A stretch of 64,000 bases of DNA from Citrus sinensis (Eukaryota; Streptophyta; Magnoliopsida; Sapindales; Rutaceae): NCBI RefSeq assembly GCF_022201045.2, contig NC_068563.1, positions 24,897,001-24,961,000 on the forward strand. Reading direction: 5' to 3'. Position numbers and translations under genes: made by a program. The notes under the pieces were generated by a model. It worked only from the letters and a program-made list of their open reading frames with translations, made no database searches and was not told the origin of the DNA. Positions 1-12,800 of this stretch are shown here, piece by piece (the first letter of the stretch is position 1; every line of letters begins with the position of its first letter).

Positions 1-212
1 GCTGTTGCGCTTGATGCAGGATTTTGGAGGTGGAATTTGATTCGAAATATGCAGTGAATTTGCTTACTAATCGATTTCGAGGTTTGACATATTTCACAGT
101 TTTTAAATTGTACTGCCCATAAGTTAGCTGAATTTGCTTCACAAATTCATCAATTTGTGATATGGTTGGAAGATTTCCCAGCTTTTATTTTAGACGCATT
201 TTAAGTTTGTTT
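1..212 (+). pseudogene. RNase H-like (RVT_3) remnant, LINE-derived
   Basis: Broken reading frames here match the C-terminal half of the RNase H-like domain of plant non-LTR elements. The pieces are AVALDAGF, then EVEFDSKYAVNLLTN in a second frame, then HKLAEFASQIHQF and the typical ending VIWLEDFPAFILDAF before a stop. At least one frameshift separates the first two pieces. The element extends left beyond the window. It is dead; a decayed host RNase H-like gene is a less likely alternative. Confidence 0.5.
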
Positions 213-2430
213 CTCTTTTGAATAAATTTAATAGAAGAAAAAAATCTAGCAATAAAAATTACAGATATTAAGGATTTAAAGTCATCCTCTGAAGTTGGGA
301 AAAAATTTAATCAATTTTCTTTAGGTTTTTTAAAATTAAGAATCTTTGCTTACAGAGATTTACTAAAAATAATATTTAAAAAAAAGAGTACAATAAGAAG
401 AAGGGTTGTAAAACAAGTCGAAATAAATAATTTGCGAATCAAATTAAAATTGTGAGTTGGACTATCGCCGCACAACAATTTCGAAATAAAAAGTCGGGTA
501 GATACTACATTGTAATCATTTTTATTTTAAAGAAAAGGGTAACTCAATATTAAGCTATTGAGTTCCCCATGTGACGTGACAGCCCAAACGGCCAAACCTT
601 TGAAGCATGTTGTTACTTGTTTTGTTAGTAATGATGATTGAGAAGATCCCAAATCTGATTGTTCATTATGGCTTCGAAATACTCCCCTGTCGTTGCTTTC
701 ATCTTCCACCAGCTAATTGGGATCAGCTAAACTTTTTGCTACTACTATTGGTTTTGAAAATCTGATGGTTTAGCTAAATAAGCTGCTATATATGTGTATA
801 CACACACACACACTTTGTTATTAAATTCTATCCAGTACTAATATTTGAACAGAAAATTTTGATACAGAGACGATAAAATAATTGTAAAATTATATGGTAT
901 TATGGTGTTAAATAAAAGATAGCATTATTTTTTAATTTATATTATAACATTGTATGATTTTACCATTATTTTTGTCACCCTTGTCTCACGAATAGGGATG
1001 GCAAGGGGTACCACATGCTGTGGATTTTTCATTATCAAATATACGCCCGTGAAAATTTTAACTTACCAAAATTGTCTACAACCCGCTGTGAGTTTTAACA
1101 ATTAACAAAATCCACCTACAACCCGTAGGAGATTTTTAATGAGTTTTCACATTTAACCTCACAAATACTAAAAAGTACTTTCAATAATATATAAATATTT
1201 AAATTATATCATTCAAATTATAAATTTATAATCGTAGCTTAAAAATTCGTATAAAATACTCAGTTCTAGAGCTTATTAATGTAAATGAGAAATTAAGTTT
1301 CAACATTAAAATGAATACATAAAATATATCAATCTAACACTATTTTGGTTGTAGACAAATCATCATCACTAAGATTAATGCCTTACTCCGTCTTTTATCC
1401 TATATATAAGTATTGTCAATAATATTAACAAGTAAACCTAACTTTAATAAGCAATCATTAGGTTTAAGTCATTAAAGCAGAACAAGTAAAATTAATCAAA
1501 TTAAAATAAAATACTAGTAATTTTAAACTTTAAAATTATAAAGTTTCTCCTTTTTAAAAGTATATGATATATGTGTGTGTTTACACGTGGGTGGGTGGGT
1601 GGAAGGAGCATGGCATGTGGCTACAATGAGTTGCATTATGTTTAGGAATTAAGAAGATTAGGGTTCGAGTAATAATCTTAGCTCACATATATTATGATTA
1701 ATTTTTTTAATGCGATTTTATGGTTACAATTCAAAACATAAATAATTAAAAAAAAATATGAGTCCGTTAATATCTATGCAGATATCAATCAAATTTTTCT
1801 CAGTACAAAATTATTTGCGGCCCACAAAATTAGTCGCAGCAAACGAGTTTCTATGTGTGGATTTAGATAGATGAACTCTTCATCATTTATCATTTCTATT
1901 TTTATCTTTTTCTATGTAATTTTGTTTATTATTTTATAAGAATAAAATTACATATAAAAGTAATTACTAGGAATTGATGAAATAAATGCTTGGGATAGCT
2001 AAATTCAAGACCGTGCCTTTTGCCAGTCAACGTTTTTCCCATTAGCAGGTTTTCGTTTACATACCTTTAAATATGAGCTCCACTTAAAAATCTTTTACAT
2101 TGGATGCCAAATACATATATCCTAAGGCTCAACCTAACAATTAGGAGACAAAGTATGCAATGTCGTTGGACTCAAACGAGAAATTTCTAAAATTTATCTC
2201 AGATTTAAGAATTTTTTTTTTAAATAAGGAATCACAACCTTCATTCATTAAGAGACTGAAAAAGATTTAAGAATTTTTTATTAATAGAGAAAGATTATGA
2301 TTTTTTTATTAGCTGAAGAAAATTACACAATTGATAAAACTGTCTAGACAAGGCTGCTAGCAGATACTCGTGGGAACAATGGCAGAGTACAAGTAATTAA
2401 TCCTTTTTTTCTTAATTTCTTCTGGACAGC
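213..2430. other. Intergenic, AT-rich, no gene seen
   Basis: I see no coding signal. A segment near 995-1150 begins with a GGGATGGCAAGGGGTACC-type sequence, reminiscent of the termini of hAT-like plant repeats, but I found no partner terminus. There is a short AC run at 800-813 and a GTGG-rich stretch near 1588-1602. Confidence 0.5.
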
Positions 2431-2513
2431 AGCTGGCAATTACCATTTGAATAGTATTATTGGCGATTCAGAGTAATATATCCTTGCAGGCATTAGTGCG
2501 ATTGTCCAGTTCT

Positions 2514-4010
2514 TTAACGGATAAACTTTAATGAGGGACTTCAAACCAAACATAGTTGTTATTTTGCAGCAAGTAAAACCAGCATCCAAGAATAGAGTTT
2601 TCCATTCTTTATCAGTTCTCTCTTTTCCATCAACAGAAACGCTCATTAAAGCGTCACACAAGAGCTTGCTTCAGTTACTTGATCCTCATCTTCCTTTTCA
2701 TTGATTACAATGTCCATGATTAGTACCTTTTCTCTCTGACCATTGCCTGCAATAGCTTCTCTGCATTTCTTCAGTATCTTCAAGCTATCCTCACCACCAA
2801 ATGCATGAAAAAACAACTGCATACATGCCAATCATTCATTTACTTAATATCATTTGGTGTGGACTCATGCTTTTACACCTATAAAGGGCCTTTACAATGC
2901 TGTAAAGGGTGAGTCCCTCATTTTATAGTGTGCGGACATCCATACTTGAGGATGCTCAAATCTAAATGTTCGCTCAGAATTTTGATGTAAATGCACCCTT
3001 TTAATAAATATGGCTTTCAATATCAGGACTAAACTAAAAGATTAAAAAAACTCACACTGTAATGTAGTATATTTTATCCTCTAATGTGTTGGAATTTATA
3101 ATTTTTTTATCTTTTAATTTGTTCCAAACCATATTAAAGTTGGTAAACCCTAATTGGACTTGGACTATATTTATCTGTAATTAAATTAATAGATAATAAT
3201 ATATTGAAGCTTGAAAAAAAAAGAAAAAAAGAAATTGCCCACCATGAAGAAATATGCGTCTGCCGGAGGGATAAATTGAAACATATCATCTGCTACGTAT
3301 TTTAAATTCTCAGTTTGAGGCGTGTTAGCAACAGCGTGTGGGAGGTCAAGTACTGTGCATTCGATGCCGGGAATGCTTCAGATATGATTTTGGAAAATCT
3401 ACCATTTCCACCTCCAACATCGACCATGGAACCCAACCTTTCAATGAGTGTCCTGCAGCAGTCTTTGACAATGAAGGTTGCCATTTCGGAATCATTTACC
3501 ATTGCTTGATTGAACCGCTGGCTTAGTCTAGGGTTTTGGCTCATAATCTCCCAATGCTTCATTCCGCGGACAGTTTCCCATACTGAGACATCATTCCCTT
3601 TGAACAATTTACTTATAAAATGGAGTAGAAAGATATTATCTGGGTCAAGAATTCCTGAAACAAGTGGTGACAAGCAGTAGGACTTGTCTTTGATGAGCAG
3701 TGTAGAAATAGGAGTGAGGTCATAATCTTCTTCTTTTTCCCCCTCCAACTTTGGTTTTGGAAAACAAGCCCATATGAACTAACAGACGCATGAAACGGAA
3801 TGGATTACTAGTTTTTGTAGGCTTTCCGTGGCTGTGAATTATATCCGCTCTGCCTAGCTCAACTGCACCCTTGAGTGACATCGGACTTAAATTATTAAGG
3901 AATAGCCCAGTTATTTGACCATGACCTTCAAACAACTCTTTTACACTTACCCCACCTTCATTTTCAATGGGATTCATGACTTCAATTGATCTCTCGTTTA
4001 CTTCTCCCAT
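2514..4010 (-). pseudogene. Plant class II O-methyltransferase pseudogene
   Basis: This is the remains of an S-adenosylmethionine-dependent O-methyltransferase of the plant family that methylates flavonoids, stilbenes and related phenolics. Exon 1 runs 4010 to 3243 and starts with an intact Met. It carries the dimerisation helix region (LSPMSLKGAVELG) and the SAM-binding glycine motif VDVGGGNGRFSKI. A 426-bp GT-AG intron (3242-2817) leads to exon 2, with HAFGGEDSLKILKKCREAI and the C-terminal FGLKSLIKVYP. Lesions: about 16 residues are missing after HSHGKP, and frame changes lie near 3735, near 3368 (after SEAFP) and near 2672 (after VTEA). One extra base near 2518 removes the usual stop after VYP, so the frame runs on to 2440. 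It keeps its intron, so it is a decayed duplicate and not a processed copy. Confidence 0.85.
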
Positions 4011-5087
4011 TACTTCTCAAAACTAAGATTTATAGATAGCTCTATACATCTCCCTTGAATTGCATTTATATATATACTTATCTATCGTAAGGCAAATTTA
4101 AAGGTCAACATAGTTATACAAATAAATAGTTACAATTAGCAAAGCTAATTTGACATTATCAACAGTTACAAAAAATTGAAAAATAAGAGCATGAAAAGAC
4201 TGAGATGCATTTTTTTCATAGAAAAAAAAAAGTAGAGGTTCGTGAAACTTCAAATCAACTTTTTAAACTCATACCTCCTCCAACGTTCAAATTTTTGAGT
4301 GGTAATTAAATAAACTTACTTAAAAACTATTTGGACAAGCTCTTAGAGGCAAATTGAAGTCTCTTTTGTTTTATTGCATGTTATTTATAAATTGCCTGAA
4401 TGTTTTGGTCTTTTCATATGATTTTTTAAAAATAAATTTGACAATTATATTTTTTTTAATAAAAATTTAAATTTTTGAGTTCCCTAATCGGGCACCCATT
4501 CAGGCAAAAACAATTCGGCTACTGTAGCTTGACTCATGAGTTTGTAGCATGACTCATGATTTTAACAAAAGCTACTTTAATTTAACTAAAAAATAAAGCT
4601 ACAAAATTTTGACAAATAAATTGAAAAGATTATATTAATATATAATAGATAGCATGTGGAAGAATATTAAATTGAATAGACAACAGATGGAACGTGCAAG
4701 GGAAAACAAATAATCCCCCCCCCCCCCCGCGAAAAAAAAACTCCATATTGCAGAAACAAATTAGTTAGTGGGTGCAGATTGGTGCTATTTGAGCTTTGCA
4801 ATTACAAATAATTTTATTCTTAAACTTTGCAACCCAAAACTTTTTTTTTGAACTTATAAACGAGTCTAAAAGCTGCTCAAAAGCGATGCAGGACAATATA
4901 TCTGGCACCCTTTTTCGGACATAGATTTTTTCTTTTGAAAACATGATAGGAAGAATATTAGAGGAATTTTATTATAGAAAGAATAAGAGCAAAACGGACA
5001 ATTCATTTAGTAGACTAAAGATGCTTTAACCATAAGAGTTAGGTTCGAGTTTGATATACATTCCATGGACATTGATTATATATATAA
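4011..5087. other. Intergenic, no gene seen
   Basis: This is AT-rich DNA upstream of the dead methyltransferase. It has a C homopolymer of about 12 bases near 4717 and a degenerate direct repeat of about 20 bp near 4524-4562 containing TGACTCATGA. No open frame resembles a protein. Confidence 0.5.
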
Positions 5088-6800
5088 CGAGGAAATAGAA
5101 CCGCTCTTCGCGCGGCTTTAAAAAAAGAATTTATTGTTATAAATATTTTCCTTAATTTTTCTCATAAAGTAATCTTTGTTGTCACCGAGCTATCTATAAA
5201 AATTAACAAAAGTTAATAATGTAAAGAGAAAAACTCATTATAAAGATATTGTATTATCATTAAATTCAAAAGTCTCGAATTACATTATCATATAGTTGGT
5301 TACTTTTTTTTATTGCAAATCACTAATATTTTTATTCCCTATTTTGATATGAATATTACCACTTAACTTTTTTATTTGTGTTTATGAAGAGGTGGGGTGT
5401 GAGGAAAAGAAAAAAAAATGTTTTTCTTAAGAATTAGAACAAATAATTAGGCAATAATTCAAGGAATTGAGGTTATTCATTCTACATTCCAATTGGATTT
5501 AGAGTGATATTCAATAATTTTTTCTTTTACATTAATTATTTTAACCGTCAAGTACTGTTGCTTATTCTACTACGTCTGTGAGACGATGCTTGGGCTGCTT
5601 AGAACATATTTTCTAATTAATTTTTCTTGTGAATACGTTGAATAATCTCTAAGGGCTATGCCCTTTTTCATTGTACTTTTAACAGTTTTTCTTTAACAAA
5701 TATTGGATGTATTCATTGAAAAATAAAATTAAAAATTAGATAATAACTAGTAAGATTTCAAACTGTCGATCAATTCTTATGATAACACAATAACAAAAAA
5801 GATATATAGTCATAGTTTTCTTGATTATATTGAATTTACTAATCTGTTAGAACTTTTATTTTGTTATTCTAACCAACTTCAACGATCTCAATATCACCTA
5901 CACCACATAAACTTCTGACAACATCTGTAATATCATGAAAAAATAACATAAACATATTAAAATATAAGGATCAATAATTTCTGTTATACACTTAAAGATT
6001 AACAAACGTTAATAATTAAAATAAATACTTGAGAGGATTGTGTTATCATTCACACGTAAATCAATCAAATTCGGAGATACGAATTGAAATTCATTGATCA
6101 GAATTTTAACAGTTCCTTCTTCTAACCTCTTAAGCGAAGTTATAACTAAAAACAATACAAATTTGAAAGTGGTCTGTACTCGTCTGTAGTTGAAACAACT
6201 TTCAAATTCTTGACATTGTACAAAGAAACCTCACTCAACATGTGTCTAAACCTTGTCACTAAATTTTTCCTGGTTGTTGCATGTATTAGATTTTCCTATG
6301 AAAAAAAAAATGCTACATTAAGTGTAAAACAATTGGGAAAAAAAGAAAAGATAATTAGAGAAAACAATGGGAGAAGTAATTTTTTATACAATATTTTCAT
6401 TAATAAAAATCATGTCCGCACTAATCAATTCTCTATTCTTCTTGGTATTAACAGACTCTCACGTCCTACAAAGCCTAATCCTTATGATCCAACTATCTCC
6501 ATCATTTTTCAACTCATGCAGAAAAGAGTACTCTATGAAGCACACAATACTAAAAATTTAAATAAGTCAAACAATCAAAACACAAAAATCTTTCTAAAGA
6601 GGATGTTGGTTAAATAAAAAAAAATCCAAACATAACAAATCGTAAATACATAGTATTTAGAGAGTTTGAAGAAGCCAAAATGCACTAAACAAAATGTTGC
6701 ATAATTAAATATAAGATTATGGCATTAAAATTAGGCTTTAATAGTGACATTGTTAAGGGAATATGAATGAGCATTCCTTCCTATATTAATTAGTTGATAT
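5088..6800 (-). mobile_element. Decayed Helitron-like element
   Basis: Read on the minus strand, the left end has a degenerate Helitron 3' terminus: a GC hairpin (5101-5115), a short T-rich spacer and CTCG where intact copies have CTAG. Sequence from about 6394 to 6790 is clearly related to 41381-41790 inside the Helitron at 41.2 kb; shared phrases include GAAGCACACAATACTAAAAA and AAGAGGATGTTGGTTAAATA. The 5' end is not recognisable, and a reading frame at 6210-6617 is not protein-like. This is an old, non-autonomous copy. Confidence 0.6.
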
Positions 6801-6913
6801 TTTAGATTTGTCATCCCCATAAATAATGCATTGATAATATATTGTAAATAAGCTACTGTCTATTTTGGGATATTACATTCCATGGATATTATCCCGTTAC
6901 AAAAATAATCTTA

Positions 6914-7505
6914 TGGTGTGTTTATTTGAGGGTTAAAGGAATGAGAATGAAACTTATGTTTACTTGGCAAAATCTAATTTGGGAATGAGAATAAAATGTG
7001 TGGGTTTCACATAATTTGAGAATAAGAAATGGGAATCCCATTCCAATAGGGGGTTGGGAATGCAGATTCTCATTCCCTAATCTAACTTTTATATCCCTCT
7101 AATTTTTTCATATTTCTCGAATTACTCCCGTTCAAATCACAACTAATTTTATTATTTTAATTATTATTATTAAATTTTATTAACTTTGTTATTTTAATTA
7201 TTGTTATTTTTATTAATATTATCATTATTAACATTTATCATTATTTTTATTTTTATTTTTTTAATTAATATCATTTTTATAATAATATTTATACATGTAT
7301 CTAGTTAATGAAAATTACATTATTTAATACTATGGGTATTTTGGTAAATTGATTATTATTCTCATTCCTTATTCCCATTTATTTTGTCAAGTAAACACAT
7401 CAATGACATTCCAGCACATTCTCATTCCCATTTATTTTTGCCAAGTAAATATTGGAATCTTATTCTCATTCCAGTTTATTTTCCTTCCATGAAGTAAACA
7501 CACAA
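6914..7505. mobile_element. MITE, PIF/Harbinger (Tourist)-like
   Basis: The two ends are imperfect inverted repeats: TGGTGTGTTTATTTG at the left, and TTGTGTGTTTACTTC when the right end is read in reverse. They are followed by GGGAATGAGAATN-type subterminal repeats in both arms. A TTA trinucleotide flanks each side (6911-6913 and 7506-7508), which fits the 3-bp target duplication of this superfamily. The centre is AT-rich and non-coding. Confidence 0.65.
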
Positions 7506-7508
7506 TTA

Positions 7509-8127
7509 CTGTAAATTAATATGTAGGACAATTTAGTGTAAACAAAGTAACTATCAATTAAAAAAAGGTGTAAATACTAAAGTCCGCGGGCCTTACTTGC
7601 CTACCTTAATTATTTAATAATAAAATTCTTCTAATTGAAATAAAAAAATCAAAATAAACGGTATCTAAATATTTTAATATTATTAGTATACTACATTGTT
7701 TAAATTATTTATATTATATTTGTATTTATTAGAAAGTTTTAAAGTTAATTTTTTTAGCTACTATATTCAAATAGTATTATAGTTAAAAAAGTTGTCTTGA
7801 TATCTCTTAATTTTAAATTTAGAGGTTTGGTAAATGACTATGGAATTTGTCATAAACCTCTTCTGTCTCCGAGTAAAATAAATTGTCTATATTTTAATTT
7901 AATCAAACATCAAGAGTAGCTGAAGAAATAACATTATTTCTAAGTGAGAATCCATTAGGGGAGACGCATCTTGGGTTGGGTTTGTTCATTAATTCACTTA
8001 TTTATGCGAATAACTGGGCGTCTGGCCCAAAGGTTTGTGTCTATTGGACTTAAAGGGTATACGATTTTACACCTTATTTGTACTGATATTTAGACAATAG
8101 CTACATTTGTTTTTTTTTTATGAGTAA
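7509..8127. other. Intergenic, no gene seen
   Basis: This is AT-rich DNA with no coding signal or clear repeat boundary. Confidence 0.4.
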
Positions 8128-8651
8128 AGCTACTGGCGCCCCTCCATTATCCTAACAAAACCCCGTTCCAAGTAAAATTATATTTAAAGACAAATGGAAA
8201 TTAAACACACTTATATTTTTCAATAATTTACTTGCAGTCATAATCTATCCATTTTTTTTGTCTTTTACTTCATTTTTATCTAACCAAATTAAATTGTACA
8301 AATTAGAATAATAAATTTTTATTTTCCTATTTTTTATTAATTGAATATTTTTCTACTTAAGATTGAAATGATAATTTAAAATATGTGTGATATAAGTGAA
8401 TGATTGACATTAAAAAATTCATCATCGAGAAAACTTTTTACTTTGAATGGAAGGTAACAACAAGATTGCAAAAGTAAAGAAAAATAACAGAATACTAATT
8501 TGAGTTAAAATAAATAAATAAAAAACTAGAAGGGTGTAAAAAAGAGAACATTTTCAGAAATAATTTAAAAATAATTGGAAAGAAAGGATTTTTATGAGGA
8601 GATTGGAAGGGTACTGATAGTCCAATTCTTTTTGGAGGGGTGCCAGTAGTT
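8128..8651. mobile_element. Putative MITE with short inverted termini
   Basis: The left end AGCTACTGGCGCCCCTCCA is nearly the reverse complement of the right end; read inward, the latter is AACTACTGGCACCCCTCCA. The 520-bp interior is AT-rich and non-coding. I could not settle a target duplication, so the superfamily is left open. Confidence 0.5.
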
Positions 8652-11600
8652 CAACCCGCCCCCCTCTTTTCAACTACGAATTATACATTAAGGGAAGTTT
8701 GAGAGTTAATTAGCACAATTGGTTTGTAAAGGGTGTATAAAATTGCAACAGTCCCGACCTAATAATGGAGAAGATATTGAACGATGATATCTCAATTTCA
8801 AAAATAAAATCATGAGCCAGATTTAATATATAACCTATTAGTGGGAGAAGATCTTGGCTAATTTATAAGTCTTGAGTTCTCAAAATTAAATAGACACGTT
8901 TTAGGTTACAATGCTAAATAATAATAATAATAATAACAATAATAATAACGGGCTCTTTATACAAAATAAATAATATCTAAGAAAATTGGACTATTGGCAC
9001 ACCTTTATTAATTTTATAAAACCCTTATTATATTATAATTACATCAAATGACAAATGTAAAATAGGATTAACTTCACTTTTTTTCTCTCTCTCTCTTCAA
9101 TTATTATTATTTTTATTATTTTAACGGGAATAAACAACAATAAACTCATTCATCCTTTGTCCAAAATTGAAAGAAACTACACGGTAACCGCAATTGAAAA
9201 GCATGATAAAAAATAATATCCTTATTTAGATAATGTTAAATTAGATTAAAAAAACAACAAAAATCAGATACCAAAGAGTATTTTTAAATTATTAATTCAA
9301 AATAAAATCTAAACATAATGAACGTTAAAAAAAAGGAAAATACATAACAATTTTTTTTACACTGTTACAACAATCCAAACCGGAAAAAAAAAAAAAACAA
9401 AACATAACAAAACAAAGGAAAGCAAAGTAAAAATCAAATTTGCAAAAGTTGAAATGTGGATGACGAATTCATGAAGCAGCAGCTGAAGGAAAGCACAGTT
9501 GTAGACACAAGAACGGAGAAGGCACGGGCTACTGGCATTCAACGATGAGGAATGAAGGGTTTGCACTTGGGCTAGGATTTGAGTTAATAACATGTATGTG
9601 TATTAATGATATGGTGTGTACATATGTATAATAATAATGAATTTTCACCTGTCAAATAATGCCAAGTGGCATTTCTAATTTAAAATTAAATTTGTTCGGT
9701 TTTTCGGTTTGGTTTTTGAATTTAAAATTTAGAATTGAAAACCGAATCAAAATATACAGTTTTATACTGAACTAAATTATTCAAATTTTTTCAACCAAAA
9801 AAAAACCGAATTAGAACAAAAAAAAACTGAACCAAACCAATTATTTTTCGATTCAAGTTCGATTTGTACCCACCCCTAGATGCCACTCAATATGACAAGT
9901 TTTGCTTAAATTTTTCTTCCATCTATTTTAACTTGCATGTACAGGGATGGCTTTTTTTTGTGTTCTAGATTATAAATCCAAAATTTACCTATCTCTCATT
10001 TTCTTTTGTTGTCCAGTCTATACAGTTGATTTATACAACTAAAAATATTAATCTTTTTTTTTCCTTCTTTTATTTTGGCCATTTTCAGTTTTGGAAGCTA
10101 GTGTTTTTGAATTTTTAGAGAAAGAAAGTTTAGAGAAAAGAATATAGATATTAAGAATCCAAAACAATTTTATGAGTGAGGAAATACGAAAATTGAAAGA
10201 TACAATTATGTTTATTTAAAAAAAAAAAGAGAGTTTTTTTTTTAAATATTAATAGGAGTATAATTGAAAAATGGATTTTAAGAAGATTATAGAGGCATGG
10301 ACAGATAGCCCAACTCTATGCATAATACACGTGGTTTAGATTTCGAAGCCCAAAAAAAAATGTCCACCACAAATCTCAAACTTATGTTGTATTGGACTTG
10401 TGTGGTAACAGTGCCACATCAGTATACATCGACCAGCATTTTGCATATACAAATTTGTACATGTAGCATTATTTTTGTATTATATATAAGCCCACATAAT
10501 CAAATATACCATCATCAACCAAACATCGTCTTATCATGCACCAAGACAGTGATCGAAGAATTTTATTTAGAAACAATTTAATAACAATTTCAGCAGCATG
10601 TTAATTAGTCACCTCGTCCTCATTTCAAAGGAGCAGGCAGCTAACCATTAATCTTCTGCCAGTTGCTGAATGATGAAACCTTGACCCCATTTTTTATGAT
10701 CAAATTTCAAAAGAAACAGGAAAGCCTTAGAGCTGATTTGGTATTCTGCCACTCAGAACCTCAAGATTCCAACGACCCAAAACTGGTTAAATTTGAGAGC
10801 TCGGGTCAAGGTCAATGATATGATGGCATCTGTGCCGAAATTTCATCTTTGGAAGTTGCACAAGCTTGACCAAGGTAATTAAAAATCAAAATTAAGATCA
10901 CTTCTCTCACAGAATTTTAATATTGGAAACATGTAACCACCCGCGACTGCCGATTATACTTGGTTTACGCAAGATTACGATGTTTGCGTTCCTCAATTTT
11001 GGAGGGGAGACTGCCACTTGCTCCCTGTCTAACTTTTGTATTCCATTACTCTTGACTTCAAAACTAAACAAAAAAAGACTGGTAAATTTTGATCATTTGA
11101 TTTGATGTATGTTATTGAGAATATAAAATCTACATTATTTTTAAAAAGATAAAATATTAAAAGAATAACAAAATAAGGAAAGGAAAACATGCTATATTGT
11201 TATTATTAACGACTTTGAAATTCACATTTAATATTACGTTTGGACCTGCCAATTCTTCTTCTTGTTGTTATAAATTAATCCTTTAGTAAAAATCATCACT
11301 TAAATTCTTAGGAAGATTTATGTTGTATTACTAAAAATCAATAATCAGATATGCAAAAACATACTTAAATCTATAATAACCAATTACCCTACAGAACCGC
11401 GTGATTTGCCTCCTATATCAACACCTATCTATCAACAAATGCCCTACAAACACCATCTTCAAACTACAATACAACATTAAATTAAAGTTAGATGGTGGTG
11501 TCAAGCCGAATATGATTATAACAGTGTTCGATTAGATTCTTGAATGTAAGATATGCATTTACTAATACAAAATGATTTATTAGAGAATGATTAATATAAT

Positions 11601-11960
11601 TTAATAAAAGAAATACCAACTAATTAAGTTAATTATTTTTTTACTACATTTCAACCATCTAATATATGCAATTAGAAAACTCTGAAATGAATTATGTGAT
11701 GTGATAGTCTAGATATACGGGTCAAGAATGAACTATATTTATTTTCAAATATTTAGAAAAAAAATTCAACCTCCACTATGGACGTGAAAATAAACTAAAA
11801 TAATTTAATTCTATTTAAAAATTAGAGTAATTCTAAGATTATAATATATGAGTCCCAACTAATGTGTTATTCATCAATTAAGTAGAGGAATGGATTATGT
11901 TTGAGAAAGAAATTGAAGATTAATATTGAAGTGCCACGTGTCGATGAAAATTATATGACT
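8652..11960. other. Intergenic, scattered repeat traces, no gene
   Basis: There is no coding evidence. The segment around 9680-9885, rich in CGGTTTTTCGG and ACCGAA motifs and ending near CCCACCCCTAG, looks like a degenerate hAT-type plant repeat. A reading frame at 9357-9593 (minus) is a low-complexity artefact. Confidence 0.4.
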
Positions 11961-11984
11961 AATGATAATCGCTAGAGGGTACCC

Positions 11985-12800
11985 AACCTATACCGGATAC
12001 ACTTGATAGTCGAACTGGTATATGTGGTATGTCATATTAAAGGCAGAATAATTAGAGAAAATACATAAAACGCCAACTATATGAAATATCTCCATCTCCC
12101 AAAAAGAATATTTGATTTTGCAGAATCAAATAAGAAATATTTACTTAAAAGGAGGGGCACAACTAACTATCACACCTGCAAAATGACAGCACACCAAGGA
12201 CAGTGGTCCTCATCTGACATGACAAAAACAACCAAAATAACCTTTTTAGAGGAGTCCCGGACCACCTTGTAGTCTGTACTACATGTACAAAAGAGCAAGT
12301 CACGCCAAACAACACCCAACCTACTCTCCGAGCATGTTCTCAATGCTCCAAATGGTTATATGAGCCAAAGGACAGGAATATATTTTGGGCAGACTAATAA
12401 AAATTCTCCAGGAGGTAGGACAACCAGACACCTCATGGCACTCCATAAAAAGGCGTTCATGTTCTATTTTTCTCATTCATGATGAAATACAGACACAATA
12501 AGTCTGGCACTTTCTTCAACCTCCAACCACCCCTATCATCAAGCGTTTGCTAACTCTTACCTTAAAATACAATAAAAAATACTGACCTCAGAATCGGAAT
12601 GTGGTCACTAGCCACCGTCGGCTCCACCCCAAACCTCTTTTCTCTATTTTACAAGTTAAACATAATCGATCAAGCCAACTCTCTCTTCAGATCTAAGCCT
12701 TTTGATAGCCCCACGTCTTCTATTCTTTCACAAGCTTCATCTAAAATCATATTAAGTAACACATCTCGGATATGCCAGGCACCTATGTTACCTTAATATA
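11985..12800 (+). mobile_element. Possible LTR-retrotransposon (solo LTR) remnant
   Basis: The base composition changes here to GC-richer, non-coding DNA. Near 12585 the sequence TGACCTCAGAATCGGAATG, followed by a CACCGTCGGCTCCACCCC segment, resembles the 3' part of many plant gypsy-type LTRs. An ATAAAAAG TATA-like site lies near 12446. I could not find exact LTR termini, target duplications or internal coding sequence. Confidence 0.35.

Noticed and set aside
6210..6617. 135-codon plus-strand frame
   Set aside because: It lies within the decayed Helitron, and the related copy at 41.4 kb does not keep it open.
9357..9593. Hydrophobic 78-codon frame
   Set aside because: Its hydrophobic end comes from a poly-A tract read as Phe, so it is a low-complexity artefact.
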